NCBI GenBank assembly: GCA_035556755.1
Contig: DATMEP010000103.1
Location: 1 to 13,468 of the forward strand
Direction of reading: 5' to 3'
DNA length: 13,468 nt
Source of the DNA: VRUE01 sp035556755
Lineage (GTDB): Bacteria > Actinomycetota > Thermoleophilia > Solirubrobacterales > 70-9
Part shown: positions 7,366 to 12,717 of the stretch, piece by piece
Layout: each line of letters begins with the position of its first letter
How positions within the stretch are numbered: the first letter of the stretch is position 1
Notes under the pieces: generated by a model
The model's database searches: none
The model's input: the letters and a program-made list of their open reading frames with translations, nothing else
What the model was told of the DNA's origin: nothing
Made by a program: the position numbers and the translations under genes

Positions 7366-7602
7366 ATGCGCAAGACCAGCATCTACCTAGATGACGAGCA
7401 GGCGGATCGCCTCGCCCGTCTGGCCCGTGCGGAGGGCCGACCCCAGGCGGAGATTGTCCGCGAGGCGATCTCCTGCTACCGGCCCGTGCCCAAGCGGGAT
7501 CGGAACTTCGCTCTCGCCGGCAACTTCGAGCGCATCGATCACGATTCTCGTCCGATCTCGGAGATCCCCGAGGACGAGTTGATGCGCGGCTTCGGCGAGT
7601 GA
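7366..7602 (+). CDS. vapB: Ribbon-helix-helix antitoxin (VapB-type)
   Basis: A 78-residue antitoxin. Residues 3-38 read as a ribbon-helix-helix domain: strand KTSIYLD, helix DEQADRLARLARAEG, then RPQAEIVREAISCY. Residues 40-78 are a charged, probably disordered tail (ISEIPEDELMRGF) that would wrap the toxin. A longer frame opens at 7264, but the ATG at 7366 is chosen because the RHH strand starts right there and a good -10 with repeats lies directly upstream. The stop overlaps the toxin start as GTGA, giving translational coupling. By family knowledge it neutralises the PIN toxin and represses its own promoter. RHH-PIN pairs are common in actinobacteria. Confidence 0.88.
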   Translation: MRKTSIYLDDEQADRLARLARAEGRPQAEIVREAISCYRPVPKRDRNFALAGNFERIDHDSRPISEIPEDELMRGFGE

Positions 7603-8021
7603 CGCTCGTCCTCGACGCGGCGCCGCTGGTGGCGTTGGCCGACGCCAAGGAGCCTCAGCTCGAGGCACTGCTGAGGATCCGTGACGAGGAGGAGGGTCAG
7701 CTGGTCCTGCCGGCACCGGTCGCGGCCGAGGTCGACTACCTGCTCGGCGTCCGCTTTGGCGAAGCGGCCCGGCGTGCCTTCCTCAGCGATCTGGCCGCCC
7801 GCCGCTATGACGTCGTGTGCCTGGAAGCTGATGACTACCGTGCGGTTTCCGAGCTCGACATCCGCTACTCCGATCTCGGCCTCGGTCTCGCCGATTGCTC
7901 GATTGCGGTTCTCGCGGAGCGCTTCGAAACCCGACGTCTGCTCAGCTTCGACGAGCGGCATTTCCGGGCCGTTGCGCCACTTCAGGGCGGGTCATTCGAG
8001 TTGCTGCCGGCGGATTCCTAG
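7599..8021 (+). CDS. vapC: PIN-domain ribonuclease toxin (VapC-type)
   Basis: A 140-residue PIN-domain protein, the normal VapC size. The acidic metal-binding residues are in place: D6 in LVLDAAPLVAL, E44 in VAAEVDYLL, D99 in LADCSIAVLAERF and D118 in LSFDERHF. VapC toxins are metal-dependent endoribonucleases that usually cut tRNAs or rRNA and stop translation; the target here is unknown. The GTG start overlaps the antitoxin stop by 4 bp, as in classical TA operons. All active-site residues are intact, so the toxin is probably functional and the antitoxin under selection. It is the last gene of the tRNA-Gly insertion; 279 bp follow before the right repeat. Confidence 0.9.
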   Translation: MTLVLDAAPLVALADAKEPQLEALLRIRDEEEGQLVLPAPVAAEVDYLLGVRFGEAARRAFLSDLAARRYDVVCLEADDYRAVSELDIRYSDLGLGLADCSIAVLAERFETRRLLSFDERHFRAVAPLQGGSFELLPADS

Positions 8022-8162
8022 CGGGACTCGCTGTCGGCTAACGCCTCGCCACGAGTGCCGAATCGCTCGCCGTAAGCCCGTCGAGCGACCGAATCGCCTG
8101 ACGCCGCTGAGACCCGGGGGTCGGCCTGTTGCGGCGGCCCCAGCGAAATCAAACCGCCACCT

Positions 8163-8201
8163 CCGATTTCGGGCACTTCTGCGCCGAAGTTCCCAAATCG
8201 G
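8163..8201. repeat. Right-end inverted repeat of the insertion
   Basis: CCGATTT (8163-8169) pairs with AAATCGG (8195-8201); after a one-base bulge GGG pairs with CCC, then past one mismatch ACTTC pairs with GAAGT, leaving a 6-nt loop TGCGCC. The block AAATCAAACC (8146-8155), ACCTCCG (8159-8165) and GTTCCCAAA (8189-8197) matches the left end in order. Two GCATATC copies follow at 8203-8209 and 8213-8219, 10 bp apart. No T-tract follows. Confidence 0.65.
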
Positions 8202-8300
8202 TGCATATCCGCGCATATCTCTGATCGGCACCTCCTGTGGCACCATTAGGAAAGCCCTGCAGGTTGCTACATTCGCGGCGCGCGGCTTCGGAGACCGGCG

Positions 8301-8343
8301 TTGCCATGCAGAAGGTCGAGGGTTCGAATCCCTTCAGCCGCTT
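8301..8343 (+). repeat. Right attachment-site repeat (orphan tRNA-Gly 3' half)
   Basis: Perfect 43-bp copy of 6329-6371. No D arm or 5' acceptor half precedes it, so it is not a tRNA gene. It most likely is the displaced original 3' end of the host tRNA-Gly. Before insertion the tRNA would have been followed directly by the cupin gene. Confidence 0.9.
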
Positions 8344-8368
8344 GACCGTCCGGGGCGCGGCCTAGCCT
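8342..8368 (+). promoter_or_regulatory. Possible promoter of the cupin gene across the right repeat edge
   Basis: TTGACC (8342-8347) lies 15 bp before TAGCCT (8363-8368). The first two bases of the -35 belong to the 43-bp repeat. Transcription would start near 8375, three bases before the GTG. The spacing is short, so this is tentative. Confidence 0.35.
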
Positions 8369-8377
8369 GCCGTCGCC

Positions 8378-8887
8378 GTGACCCGAGTCTTGCGACGCTC
8401 TTCCCTCATCGTCCTCGCGCTTGCCGGCAGCTTTGCCTTGGGGGCCTTGCTGCCGGCGCTCGGCCAGTCGGAGGTGGCGCCGACCGCGATCCGGAACGCG
8501 CTGGCGCAGACGAGCCAGGTGCAGGGTGCGCCCGACCGCACTCTCGTGCTTAGTCGCGTCGTGGTCGAGCCGGGAGCCGAGCTGGCTCTCCACCATCACC
8601 TGGGGACGCAGGTGGCTCGTATCCAGTCCGGTGTCCTCACCTACACAGTCAGGCAGGGATCGGTCGTCGTCCGCAGGGGAGAGTCGGACCAGGAACCCGA
8701 AGTCGTCCGCACGATCAAGGCCGGCCAGACCACCGGCATCCGCGCGAGTGAGTGGATCGTCGAGCAGCCCACGGCGATCCACCAGGCTGCCAACCGCGGC
8801 TCGACGCCCGTCGTCATCTACCTGGCGACGCTGTTGAAGAAGGGCGCCGCGCCGGCGACCCCGGTCACCCTCCCCGCCACCGGCTGA
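8378..8887 (+). CDS. Exported cupin-domain protein
   Basis: A 169-residue protein. Residues 1-30 (MTRVLRRSS, a hydrophobic stretch, then LPALGQ) look like a signal peptide or membrane anchor. The rest is a single cupin barrel: motif 1 around LALHHHLGTQVARIQSG with H72-H74 and Q78 as candidate metal ligands, and motif 2 around TAIHQAANRG with H135. Single-domain cupins may bind a metal or small ligand; no specific reaction can be named. The protein ends in TLPATG, which resembles a sortase LPXTG motif but lacks the following hydrophobic segment and basic tail. The GTG start has no Shine-Dalgarno. It lies 34 bp after the right repeat and belongs to the host rather than the insertion. Confidence 0.82.
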   Translation: MTRVLRRSSLIVLALAGSFALGALLPALGQSEVAPTAIRNALAQTSQVQGAPDRTLVLSRVVVEPGAELALHHHLGTQVARIQSGVLTYTVRQGSVVVRRGESDQEPEVVRTIKAGQTTGIRASEWIVEQPTAIHQAANRGSTPVVIYLATLLKKGAAPATPVTLPATG

Positions 8888-8921
8888 GCATTTAGCTTCA
8901 ACCGCCGGGTAGTGAGTCTGG

Positions 8922-9530
8922 GTGGACCCGCCCCTGGCGATCAGCGCGTTCGAATGGCTTGAGAACGCGATCGGCGGGGAGGTCTGGACCTATCCGGCGA
9001 TCGTCGCCGCTGTCGCCTTCGACTCGCTGTTACCGATCGCGCCGGGGGAGACGGTGGTCATCACCGCCGGGGTCCTGGCGGCCAACGGGGACCTGAACCC
9101 CGTCCTGGTCGCCTGCGCCGGAACCGTCGGCGGTTGCCTTGGCGACAACGCTTCCTACGGTCTTGGCGCGACCCTCGGGCGCCGCGCCGAGCGCCGGTTC
9201 TTCTCCTCCGGAAAGGCGCGCGAACGAGTCGAATGGGCGCGCCGGCAGCTCCAGGAGCGCGGCGCCGTGATCATCGTCGTCGCTCGTTTCGTTCCCGGCG
9301 GTCGCACCGCGACCACCTTCTCCGCCGGAGCGCTGAAGATGCCGTGGCGCCGTTTCCTCGCGATCGACGTAATCGCAGCCGCGCTCTGGGCCACCTACAT
9401 GACCCTGCTCGGCTACTTCGGCGGCTCGGCCTTCGAGGAGAGCCTCTGGAAGCCCCTCCTCGCAGCCGGCCTGGTCGCCGCGGCAGTGGCCGGCGGAGCC
9501 GAGCTCGTGCGTAGAGCACGCCTCTCCTAG
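8922..9530 (+). CDS. DedA/VTT-family membrane protein
   Basis: A 202-residue inner-membrane protein of the DedA (SNARE-associated, VTT) family; several members transport or flip polyprenyl phosphates or phospholipids. Family marks are present: FDSLLPIAPGETVVI with E43, GDNASYGLG with D75 in the first re-entrant region, and ARFVPGGRTATTFSAG with R122 and R128 in the second. Hydrophobic spans lie at about 25-55, 60-85, 115-135, 145-168 and 175-195. The length is typical. The GTG at 8922 gives a short polar N-terminus before the first amphipathic segment. It follows the cupin gene by 34 bp and precedes tRNA-Cys by 16 bp. Substrate cannot be inferred. Confidence 0.9.
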   Translation: MDPPLAISAFEWLENAIGGEVWTYPAIVAAVAFDSLLPIAPGETVVITAGVLAANGDLNPVLVACAGTVGGCLGDNASYGLGATLGRRAERRFFSSGKARERVEWARRQLQERGAVIIVVARFVPGGRTATTFSAGALKMPWRRFLAIDVIAAALWATYMTLLGYFGGSAFEESLWKPLLAAGLVAAAVAGGAELVRRARLS

Positions 9531-9531
9531 C

Positions 9532-9537
9532 TACGCT
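9532..9537 (+). promoter_or_regulatory. Possible -10 of tRNA-Cys
   Basis: TACGCT (fits TAnnnT) ends 9 bases before the first tRNA base, the same geometry as TATAAT before tRNA-Gly. No clear -35 is visible. Confidence 0.4.
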
Positions 9538-9546
9538 TCCAGCGTC

Positions 9547-9617
9547 GGCGCCTTGGCGGAGTGGCTACGCAGCGGCCTGCAAAGCCGTTTACACCAGTTC
9601 GATTCTGGTAGGCGCCT
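9547..9617 (+). tRNA. tRNA-Cys(GCA)
   Basis: A 71-nt cloverleaf: acceptor GGCGCCT/AGGCGCC with discriminator T, anticodon stem GCGGC/GCCGT, loop CTGCAAA with anticodon GCA (cysteine), and T arm ACCAG-TTCGATT-CTGGT. CCA is not encoded. It marks the switch from host-like genes to a tract of small accessory genes. Confidence 0.94.
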
Positions 9618-9659
9618 TTCGCTCTGGCGAGCGGAGTTTGGCTTGCTAGAGCGCTTTGT

Positions 9660-9687
9660 GCGGCCTTCTCAGGCCGCTTCCTTCTCC
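9660..9687 (+). terminator. Hairpin terminator after tRNA-Cys
   Basis: GCGGCCT (9660-9666) pairs perfectly with AGGCCGC (9671-9677) around a TCTC loop and is followed by TTCCTTCTCC. A 7-bp GC-rich stem and pyrimidine/T-rich tail 43 bp after the tRNA fit an intrinsic terminator. Confidence 0.55.
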
Positions 9688-9725
9688 GGCTGAGTCCGGT
9701 TGCTGCCGATTATCTGGATGTAAAA

Positions 9726-9747
9726 CTGGCCCACGGCTGGCCCACGG
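9726..9747. repeat. Tandem 11-bp direct repeat
   Basis: CTGGCCCACGG occurs twice back to back (9726-9736 and 9737-9747). GGGGATTC follows twice as well (9747-9754 and 9762-9769). About 110 bp from a tRNA 3' end, such short direct repeats could be recombinase arm sites or an operator for the downstream TA operon. Confidence 0.6.
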
Positions 9748-9806
9748 GGATTCAGTGCGCGGGGATTCCGAGTGCCGGAGGACCTGGGTGCAACAATGTG
9801 TCGGCG

Positions 9807-9950
9807 ATGAAGCCGCAAGCCCCAGCTGCCCCGAAGCCCGAGCGAGACAAGCTGCGCTTTGGCCTGCCCGGAAGCAGCACTGAGCGTAAGGGCCGGATCA
9901 AAGCCGCGATCCAGGCCAATCGCGAGACGCTACGCCGCCTCGCCAAGTAG
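9807..9950 (+). CDS. Small protein upstream of Doc, probable antitoxin
   Basis: A 47-residue protein, MKPQAPAAPKPERDKLRF at the start and a helical basic C-terminus (RIKAAIQANRETLRRLAK). It ends 3 bp before the Doc toxin start, the position expected for the antitoxin. The sequence is not an obvious Phd or ribbon-helix-helix protein, and it is short for either. The in-frame GTG at 9798 would add three residues. Neither start has a strong Shine-Dalgarno. I assign it by position and by the Pro-rich disordered N-terminus plus amphipathic helix; the antitoxin role is inference. Confidence 0.6.
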   Translation: MKPQAPAAPKPERDKLRFGLPGSSTERKGRIKAAIQANRETLRRLAK

Positions 9951-9953
9951 CCC

Positions 9954-10337
9954 TTGACGATCTACCTGGAGCTTGGCGATTACTGCGAAATCGCCGCTGA
10001 ATTGCTCGGTACGACTCCCGAGCAGATCGCGCGCTTGCCGAGGATTGCCCTTGCGGACTCGGCCCTCGCCGCACCTCAAGCGGGCTTCGGCGGTCAGGAC
10101 GCATATCCCACGCTCGTAGAAAAAGCGGCGGTCCTGGTCGAGCATCTGGCCCGCAACCACCCGTTGCCGGACGGCAATAAGCGAGCCGCTTTTCTCTCCG
10201 TGTGGCTGTTCCTTGAAGCCAACGGCCGACCGTTCGCCGGGGAAGATGCCGATACGGACGTTCCGATGGTGGAAAAGATCGCGGCCGGGGAAGCGACCCC
10301 CAACGAAATCATCAGATGGCTGGAGAGTCGTACCTGA
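9954..10337 (+). CDS. doc: Doc-type Fic-fold toxin
   Basis: A 127-residue Fic/Doc protein of Doc size. The active-site loop reads H69-PLPDG-NKR (69-77), fitting the Doc pattern HxFxD[A/G]NKR with Leu in place of Phe; the helix AAFLSVWLFLEANG follows as in the family. Doc phosphorylates EF-Tu using ATP and so blocks translation; K76 and R77 in place of the Gly-x-Arg of AMPylating Fic enzymes fit Doc rather than Fic. The TTG at 9954 is the only start just after the upstream stop and gives a normal N-terminus (MTIYLELGDYCEIA). The 3-bp gap to the 47-aa gene implies coupled translation. No inhibitory Fic helix motif is apparent in the protein. Confidence 0.85.
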   Translation: MTIYLELGDYCEIAAELLGTTPEQIARLPRIALADSALAAPQAGFGGQDAYPTLVEKAAVLVEHLARNHPLPDGNKRAAFLSVWLFLEANGRPFAGEDADTDVPMVEKIAAGEATPNEIIRWLESRT

Positions 10338-10475
10338 CGAATCGCTTTCCGTACCGGCCCTCCATCGAACGACCCAGGGGGGGCAACGCTTCAGCGAGTG
10401 ATCCGATCAGGCGAGCGGCAGCCCTGACGGAAACTCCTGGCCTGTGCTGCTCAACTCGGCTGAGAGCCCTACGGA

Positions 10476-11266
10476 ATGGGGGCGTCGTACGGGGATCGTG
10501 TCGTACCGCTCAGCGATGATGAATTGATGGCAATGGACGTGCACCTTGTCGGCGGTATCCCTGGGCATCAGGTGATCGGACCGGCCCTGATCGCTGCGAC
10601 GGCGATTGTCGCGGCATGGATCGCCGCACGAACGGCCAACCGTCGACAGCAGGAGCAGCTCTCGCACGACCGAGAACTTCAAAAGGCCCAACTCGTGCAC
10701 GACCGAGAGCTTCAAGAGGCGCAGCTCGCATATGACCGGGAGCTTCATGTGGCACAGCTCGCATACGACCGAGAGCAGCGGAACCGCCAGCACGTGCGGG
10801 ACACCATCGACTCCGCCGTGCGCAGTCTGGACGCGGCGATGAGGCAATTGGCCGAGTACCAAGGGTTGATCCTCGCGGGGGATGAGAAGCGCGACGAGTA
10901 CCGGCGGAACGCCGACGATGAGGCTCTGTCTGACGCCGAGAGAGATGCCGCGATTCGCGGCTACGAAGAAGCCATGAACGCAGTCGGCGCGGCCACGATC
11001 AAGGGGTTTGAGGTATCGACCGAGCTGATGTCGGAGAGCCTTCGACTCGACCTGCGCCTCGGGGTCGAGCACCCCATCTGCAGAGCCACACCGCGTACTA
11101 CAACGCTTACGGAGCGTGCTTCGAGATCTTGCGCAACCTTCCCACGGACAAGATGACCGACGAAGACCGGGAGAATGTCAAGACTGCCGACGCCGCCGAG
11201 GGAGCCGCGATGAGGGAGTTTCTGAGTTCGTGCCGCAGGTGGTTTGAAGACGAGCAGTGTGAATAG
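10476..11266 (+). pseudogene. Membrane-anchored coiled-coil protein, interrupted by a frameshift
   Basis: Unrecognised. One membrane helix (residues 34-54, VIGPALIAATAIVAAWIAAR) is followed by four 11-residue repeats (residues 61-104, pattern QLxxDRELxxA) and then a helical region. The first frame ends at 11156 with an implausible Thr/Arg-rich tail. A second frame, offset by -1, reads naturally from about 11078 to the stop at 11264-11266 (LQSHTAYYNAYGACFEILRN, later EFLSSCRRWFEDEQCE). Adding one C to the CCCC run at 11072-11075 joins the two into a single protein of about 263 residues. So the gene is a recent pseudogene, carries a sequencing error, or frameshifts. The start is uncertain: the ATG at 10476, or the ATG at 10527 or 10533 close to the membrane helix. 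The HTH gene follows 9 bp after the second-frame stop, as in an operon. Confidence 0.7.
10655..10786 (+). repeat. Four 33-bp tandem repeats encoding 11-residue units
   Basis: Units at 10655-10687, 10688-10720, 10721-10753 and 10754-10786; each has CA(G/A)CTC or similar at the start and GACCGnGA in the middle. The fourth unit diverges in its second half. Each encodes one turn set of an undecad (11-residue) coiled coil. Confidence 0.85.
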
Positions 11267-11275
11267 GCTCCCGGC

Positions 11276-11485
11276 GTGCCGAAGGACGCTAAAGAGAAAG
11301 CCCGCGCCGAGGTGCAACGCGCTCAGTCGAAGTTCGCGCGCGTTGACAGCGAGCGCGATCAAACGCGCATCGCTCGTCGGGAAGCCTTTGAGCGTGCGCG
11401 AGAAGCGGGCCTGACGCTACGCGAGATCGGCGAAGTAGCTGGGTTGCACCTGACGCGAGTCAGGGAAGTTCTCGACCGAGATTAG
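11276..11485 (+). CDS. Small helix-turn-helix protein
   Basis: A 69-residue protein. Residues 1-43 are highly charged and helical (KARAEVQRAQSKFARVDSER); residues 45-66 form a helix-turn-helix (GLTLREIGEVAGLHLTRVREVL), reminiscent of sigma region 4 or the HTH of small phage regulators. It probably binds DNA. It has a GTG start 9 bp after the stop of the preceding frameshifted gene, so it is likely expressed with it. About 20 bp after its stop lies a promoter with 12-bp-spaced repeats that it could control. No named family is claimed. Confidence 0.72.
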   Translation: MPKDAKEKARAEVQRAQSKFARVDSERDQTRIARREAFERAREAGLTLREIGEVAGLHLTRVREVLDRD

Positions 11486-11500
11486 GTACCCCCCTAAAGA

Positions 11501-11519
11501 GGCTGCTACGCTGGCTGCT
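11501..11519 (+). promoter_or_regulatory. Extended -10 promoter flanked by GGCTGCT repeats
   Basis: TGCTACGCT combines TGn with the -10 TACGCT (11507-11512). GGCTGCT occurs at 11501-11507 and 11513-11519, 12 bp apart, overlapping the -10. Transcription would begin near 11519 and give a leader of about 70 nt containing a strong hairpin. Confidence 0.42.
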
Positions 11520-11527
11520 CATAAAGC

Positions 11528-11562
11528 GGCTCCCGGCGGCGCGCTAACGCCAACCGGGAGCC
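11528..11562 (+). promoter_or_regulatory. Strong leader hairpin before the three-gene operon
   Basis: GGCTCCCGG (11528-11536) pairs perfectly with CCGGGAGCC (11554-11562). Inside, GGCG (11538-11541) pairs with CGCC (11548-11551) around a CGCTAA loop. AAGGAG follows at 11570-11575, some 13 nt from the ATG at 11589. There is no T-tract, so a leader control element or processing site is as likely as a terminator. Confidence 0.6.
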
Positions 11563-11588
11563 TGACCACAAGGAGAAGACACCTCCCC

Positions 11589-11942
11589 ATGGCTAACGAG
11601 AACCCTACGGGCGGGGCGCAGCCAGTGCCTCTCGACCTCGCCGCCAAACACATCCCGGTCCTGCGCTCCTCTTTGATCGGTTGGCTGCACGGCGTGCGGG
11701 AAGACCTGAAGGACGCCGAGCGGCTTAAGCGAGCCGACGAGGTCCGACAAGAGGCCCAGGCATACGAACGGCTGCTGCTCGCGCTGAACACCGGCACCAT
11801 TTCCCTGCCGGACGAGGCCGCCCGCGCTGCCGTCGCGGCCGCGACTGCTGGCGACGACGCGGCGAGCAACTACAAAGAGGTTGCCGCCAACCACGATGCT
11901 CTCCACGCCCTGCTCGGCGTGCTTGAGGGCGGGAGCGCGTGA
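11589..11942 (+). CDS. Unrecognised alpha-helical protein
   Basis: A 117-residue protein with no motif I recognise. The N-terminus (about 1-17) is polar; the middle (about 30-70) is charged and helical (LKDAERLKRADEVRQEAQAY); the C-terminal half is Ala-rich and probably helical, with no membrane segment or cysteine. The ATG follows AAGGAG by about 13 nt, slightly long but the only Shine-Dalgarno-like site. It is the first gene of a tightly packed set: its stop overlaps the next start as GTGA. Position suggests a small accessory-element protein, perhaps regulatory, but function is unknown. Confidence 0.75.
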   Translation: MANENPTGGAQPVPLDLAAKHIPVLRSSLIGWLHGVREDLKDAERLKRADEVRQEAQAYERLLLALNTGTISLPDEAARAAVAAATAGDDAASNYKEVAANHDALHALLGVLEGGSA

Positions 11943-12190
11943 GGTCGATGCGCGACCTCAACATGCAGCGCGCCGTGCTGGCGCTGGTGCTTCGCGAGCA
12001 CCCGATCCTGCTGACGCTCCCGGCGCTGGCGGGTCGGGTGCTCGCGCACCCCCGCACCCTCGTCGGAAGGATCGCGCTCGCCCGCGCCCTTCGCGACCTT
12101 GACGACGAGGGCTTGGTCTTCAGCGACGGATTCTTGATCCAGCCGAGCCGACCGGCGCTCTACGTCAAGCGCCTACTGAGGGAAAGCTGA
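11939..12190 (+). CDS. Small winged-helix-like protein
   Basis: An 83-residue basic protein that reads as a winged helix: helix 1 (LNMQRAVLALVLREHP), a second helical part (LPALAGRVLAHPRT), a recognition helix (IALARALRDLDDEGLVF), then a wing ending SDGFLIQPSRPALYVKRL. Small actinobacterial DNA-binding proteins in phage-like regions have this outline; this is a fold judgement, not a match. The GTG at 11939 overlaps the preceding stop by 3 bp; an ATG at 11948 is an alternative three codons later. Its stop shares the A of TGATG with the next start. It could regulate the element together with the following OmpR-type protein. Confidence 0.72.
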   Translation: MRSMRDLNMQRAVLALVLREHPILLTLPALAGRVLAHPRTLVGRIALARALRDLDDEGLVFSDGFLIQPSRPALYVKRLLRES

Positions 12191-12678
12191 TGCTGGTCCC
12201 TGGGCGGTTCAGCAGCGCCGCAATCGGGATCGGCGATGGCGAGGTGGAGATTCGCCTGAGCGATGGCGGCAACTGGCAGGTCAAGGTGAAGTTAGGAGAG
12301 AACGAGGACTGGCGGTTGCTCTGTCGAGGCCACGTTGACGGCAGCATCTTTGAGGCTGGAACCCCGACCAATCGGAAGCCGGTCACGGTCGGCCCGCTGG
12401 CGGTCGATCCGGCCGCTCGCCGGGCCGAGGTTCGCGGGACCGAGGTCCGCCTTACCGCGCATGAGTTTGAAGTGATCGCGATGCTCGCCACCGACCCCAA
12501 CCGCGTCTTCACCAAGAAGGAGTTGCTGCGAGAGATTTGGGGCAGGAGAGGCGGCGGCGCGATTCGCACTCTCGACTCACACGCGAGTCGCGCCCGCATC
12601 AAGCTCCGCAAAGCCGGGGCCGAGGGCTTCATCGTCAATTGCCACAAGATCGGCTACTCGCTCTGCGAGGGGCGCTGA
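12190..12678 (+). CDS. OmpR/PhoB-type DNA-binding protein without a receiver domain
   Basis: A 162-residue protein. Residues 66-158 form an OmpR/PhoB winged-helix domain: VTVGPLAVDPAARRAEVRG, VRLTAHEFEVIAMLA, NRVFTKKELLREIWG, the recognition helix around RTLDSHASRARIKLRK, and the wing FIVNCHKIGYSL. In response regulators an N-terminal receiver of about 120 residues precedes this domain; here there are only 65 residues of beta-like sequence (EVEIRLSDGGNWQVKVKL) without phospho-acceptor motifs. It is therefore an orphan transcription factor, perhaps responding to a ligand or partner bound by its N-terminal part. Start ATG overlaps the previous stop (TGATG), so it is the last gene of the three-gene operon. 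Confidence 0.83.
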   Translation: MLVPGRFSSAAIGIGDGEVEIRLSDGGNWQVKVKLGENEDWRLLCRGHVDGSIFEAGTPTNRKPVTVGPLAVDPAARRAEVRGTEVRLTAHEFEVIAMLATDPNRVFTKKELLREIWGRRGGGAIRTLDSHASRARIKLRKAGAEGFIVNCHKIGYSLCEGR

Positions 12679-12717
12679 TCGACAACCGGGTGAAGGGGCC
12701 TGCCATCACCACCTGAG

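Larger units (their letters stand above)
6329..8343. mobile_element. 1,972-bp tRNA-Gly insertion carrying VapBC, no integrase
   Basis: The segment is bounded by perfect 43-bp direct repeats; one completes the tRNA and the other is an orphan 3' tRNA half. It holds three genes: a membrane protein (6598-7242), an RHH antitoxin and a PIN toxin (7366-8021). I found no integrase, excisionase, relaxase or replication gene or fragment in any frame. The first 227 bp (6371-6597) and last 279 bp (8022-8300) have no convincing genes but hold related inverted repeats and GCATATC motifs, possibly recombinase-binding DNA. It may be a deletion remnant of a larger island, or a minimal satellite mobilised by an integrase acting in trans. 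The sequence alone does not decide. Confidence 0.8.

Noticed and set aside
8018..8206. 62-codon minus-strand frame at the right end of the insertion
   Set aside because: It reads through the inverted repeat and has no domain or ribosome binding site; the repeat structure explains the region better.
8301..8343. Second tRNA-Gly gene
   Set aside because: Only the 3' half is present; the preceding bases cannot form a D arm or the 5' acceptor strand.
9656..9883. 75-codon plus-strand frame after tRNA-Cys
   Set aside because: It spans the terminator hairpin and tandem repeats and runs into the 47-aa gene in another frame; composition looks noncoding.
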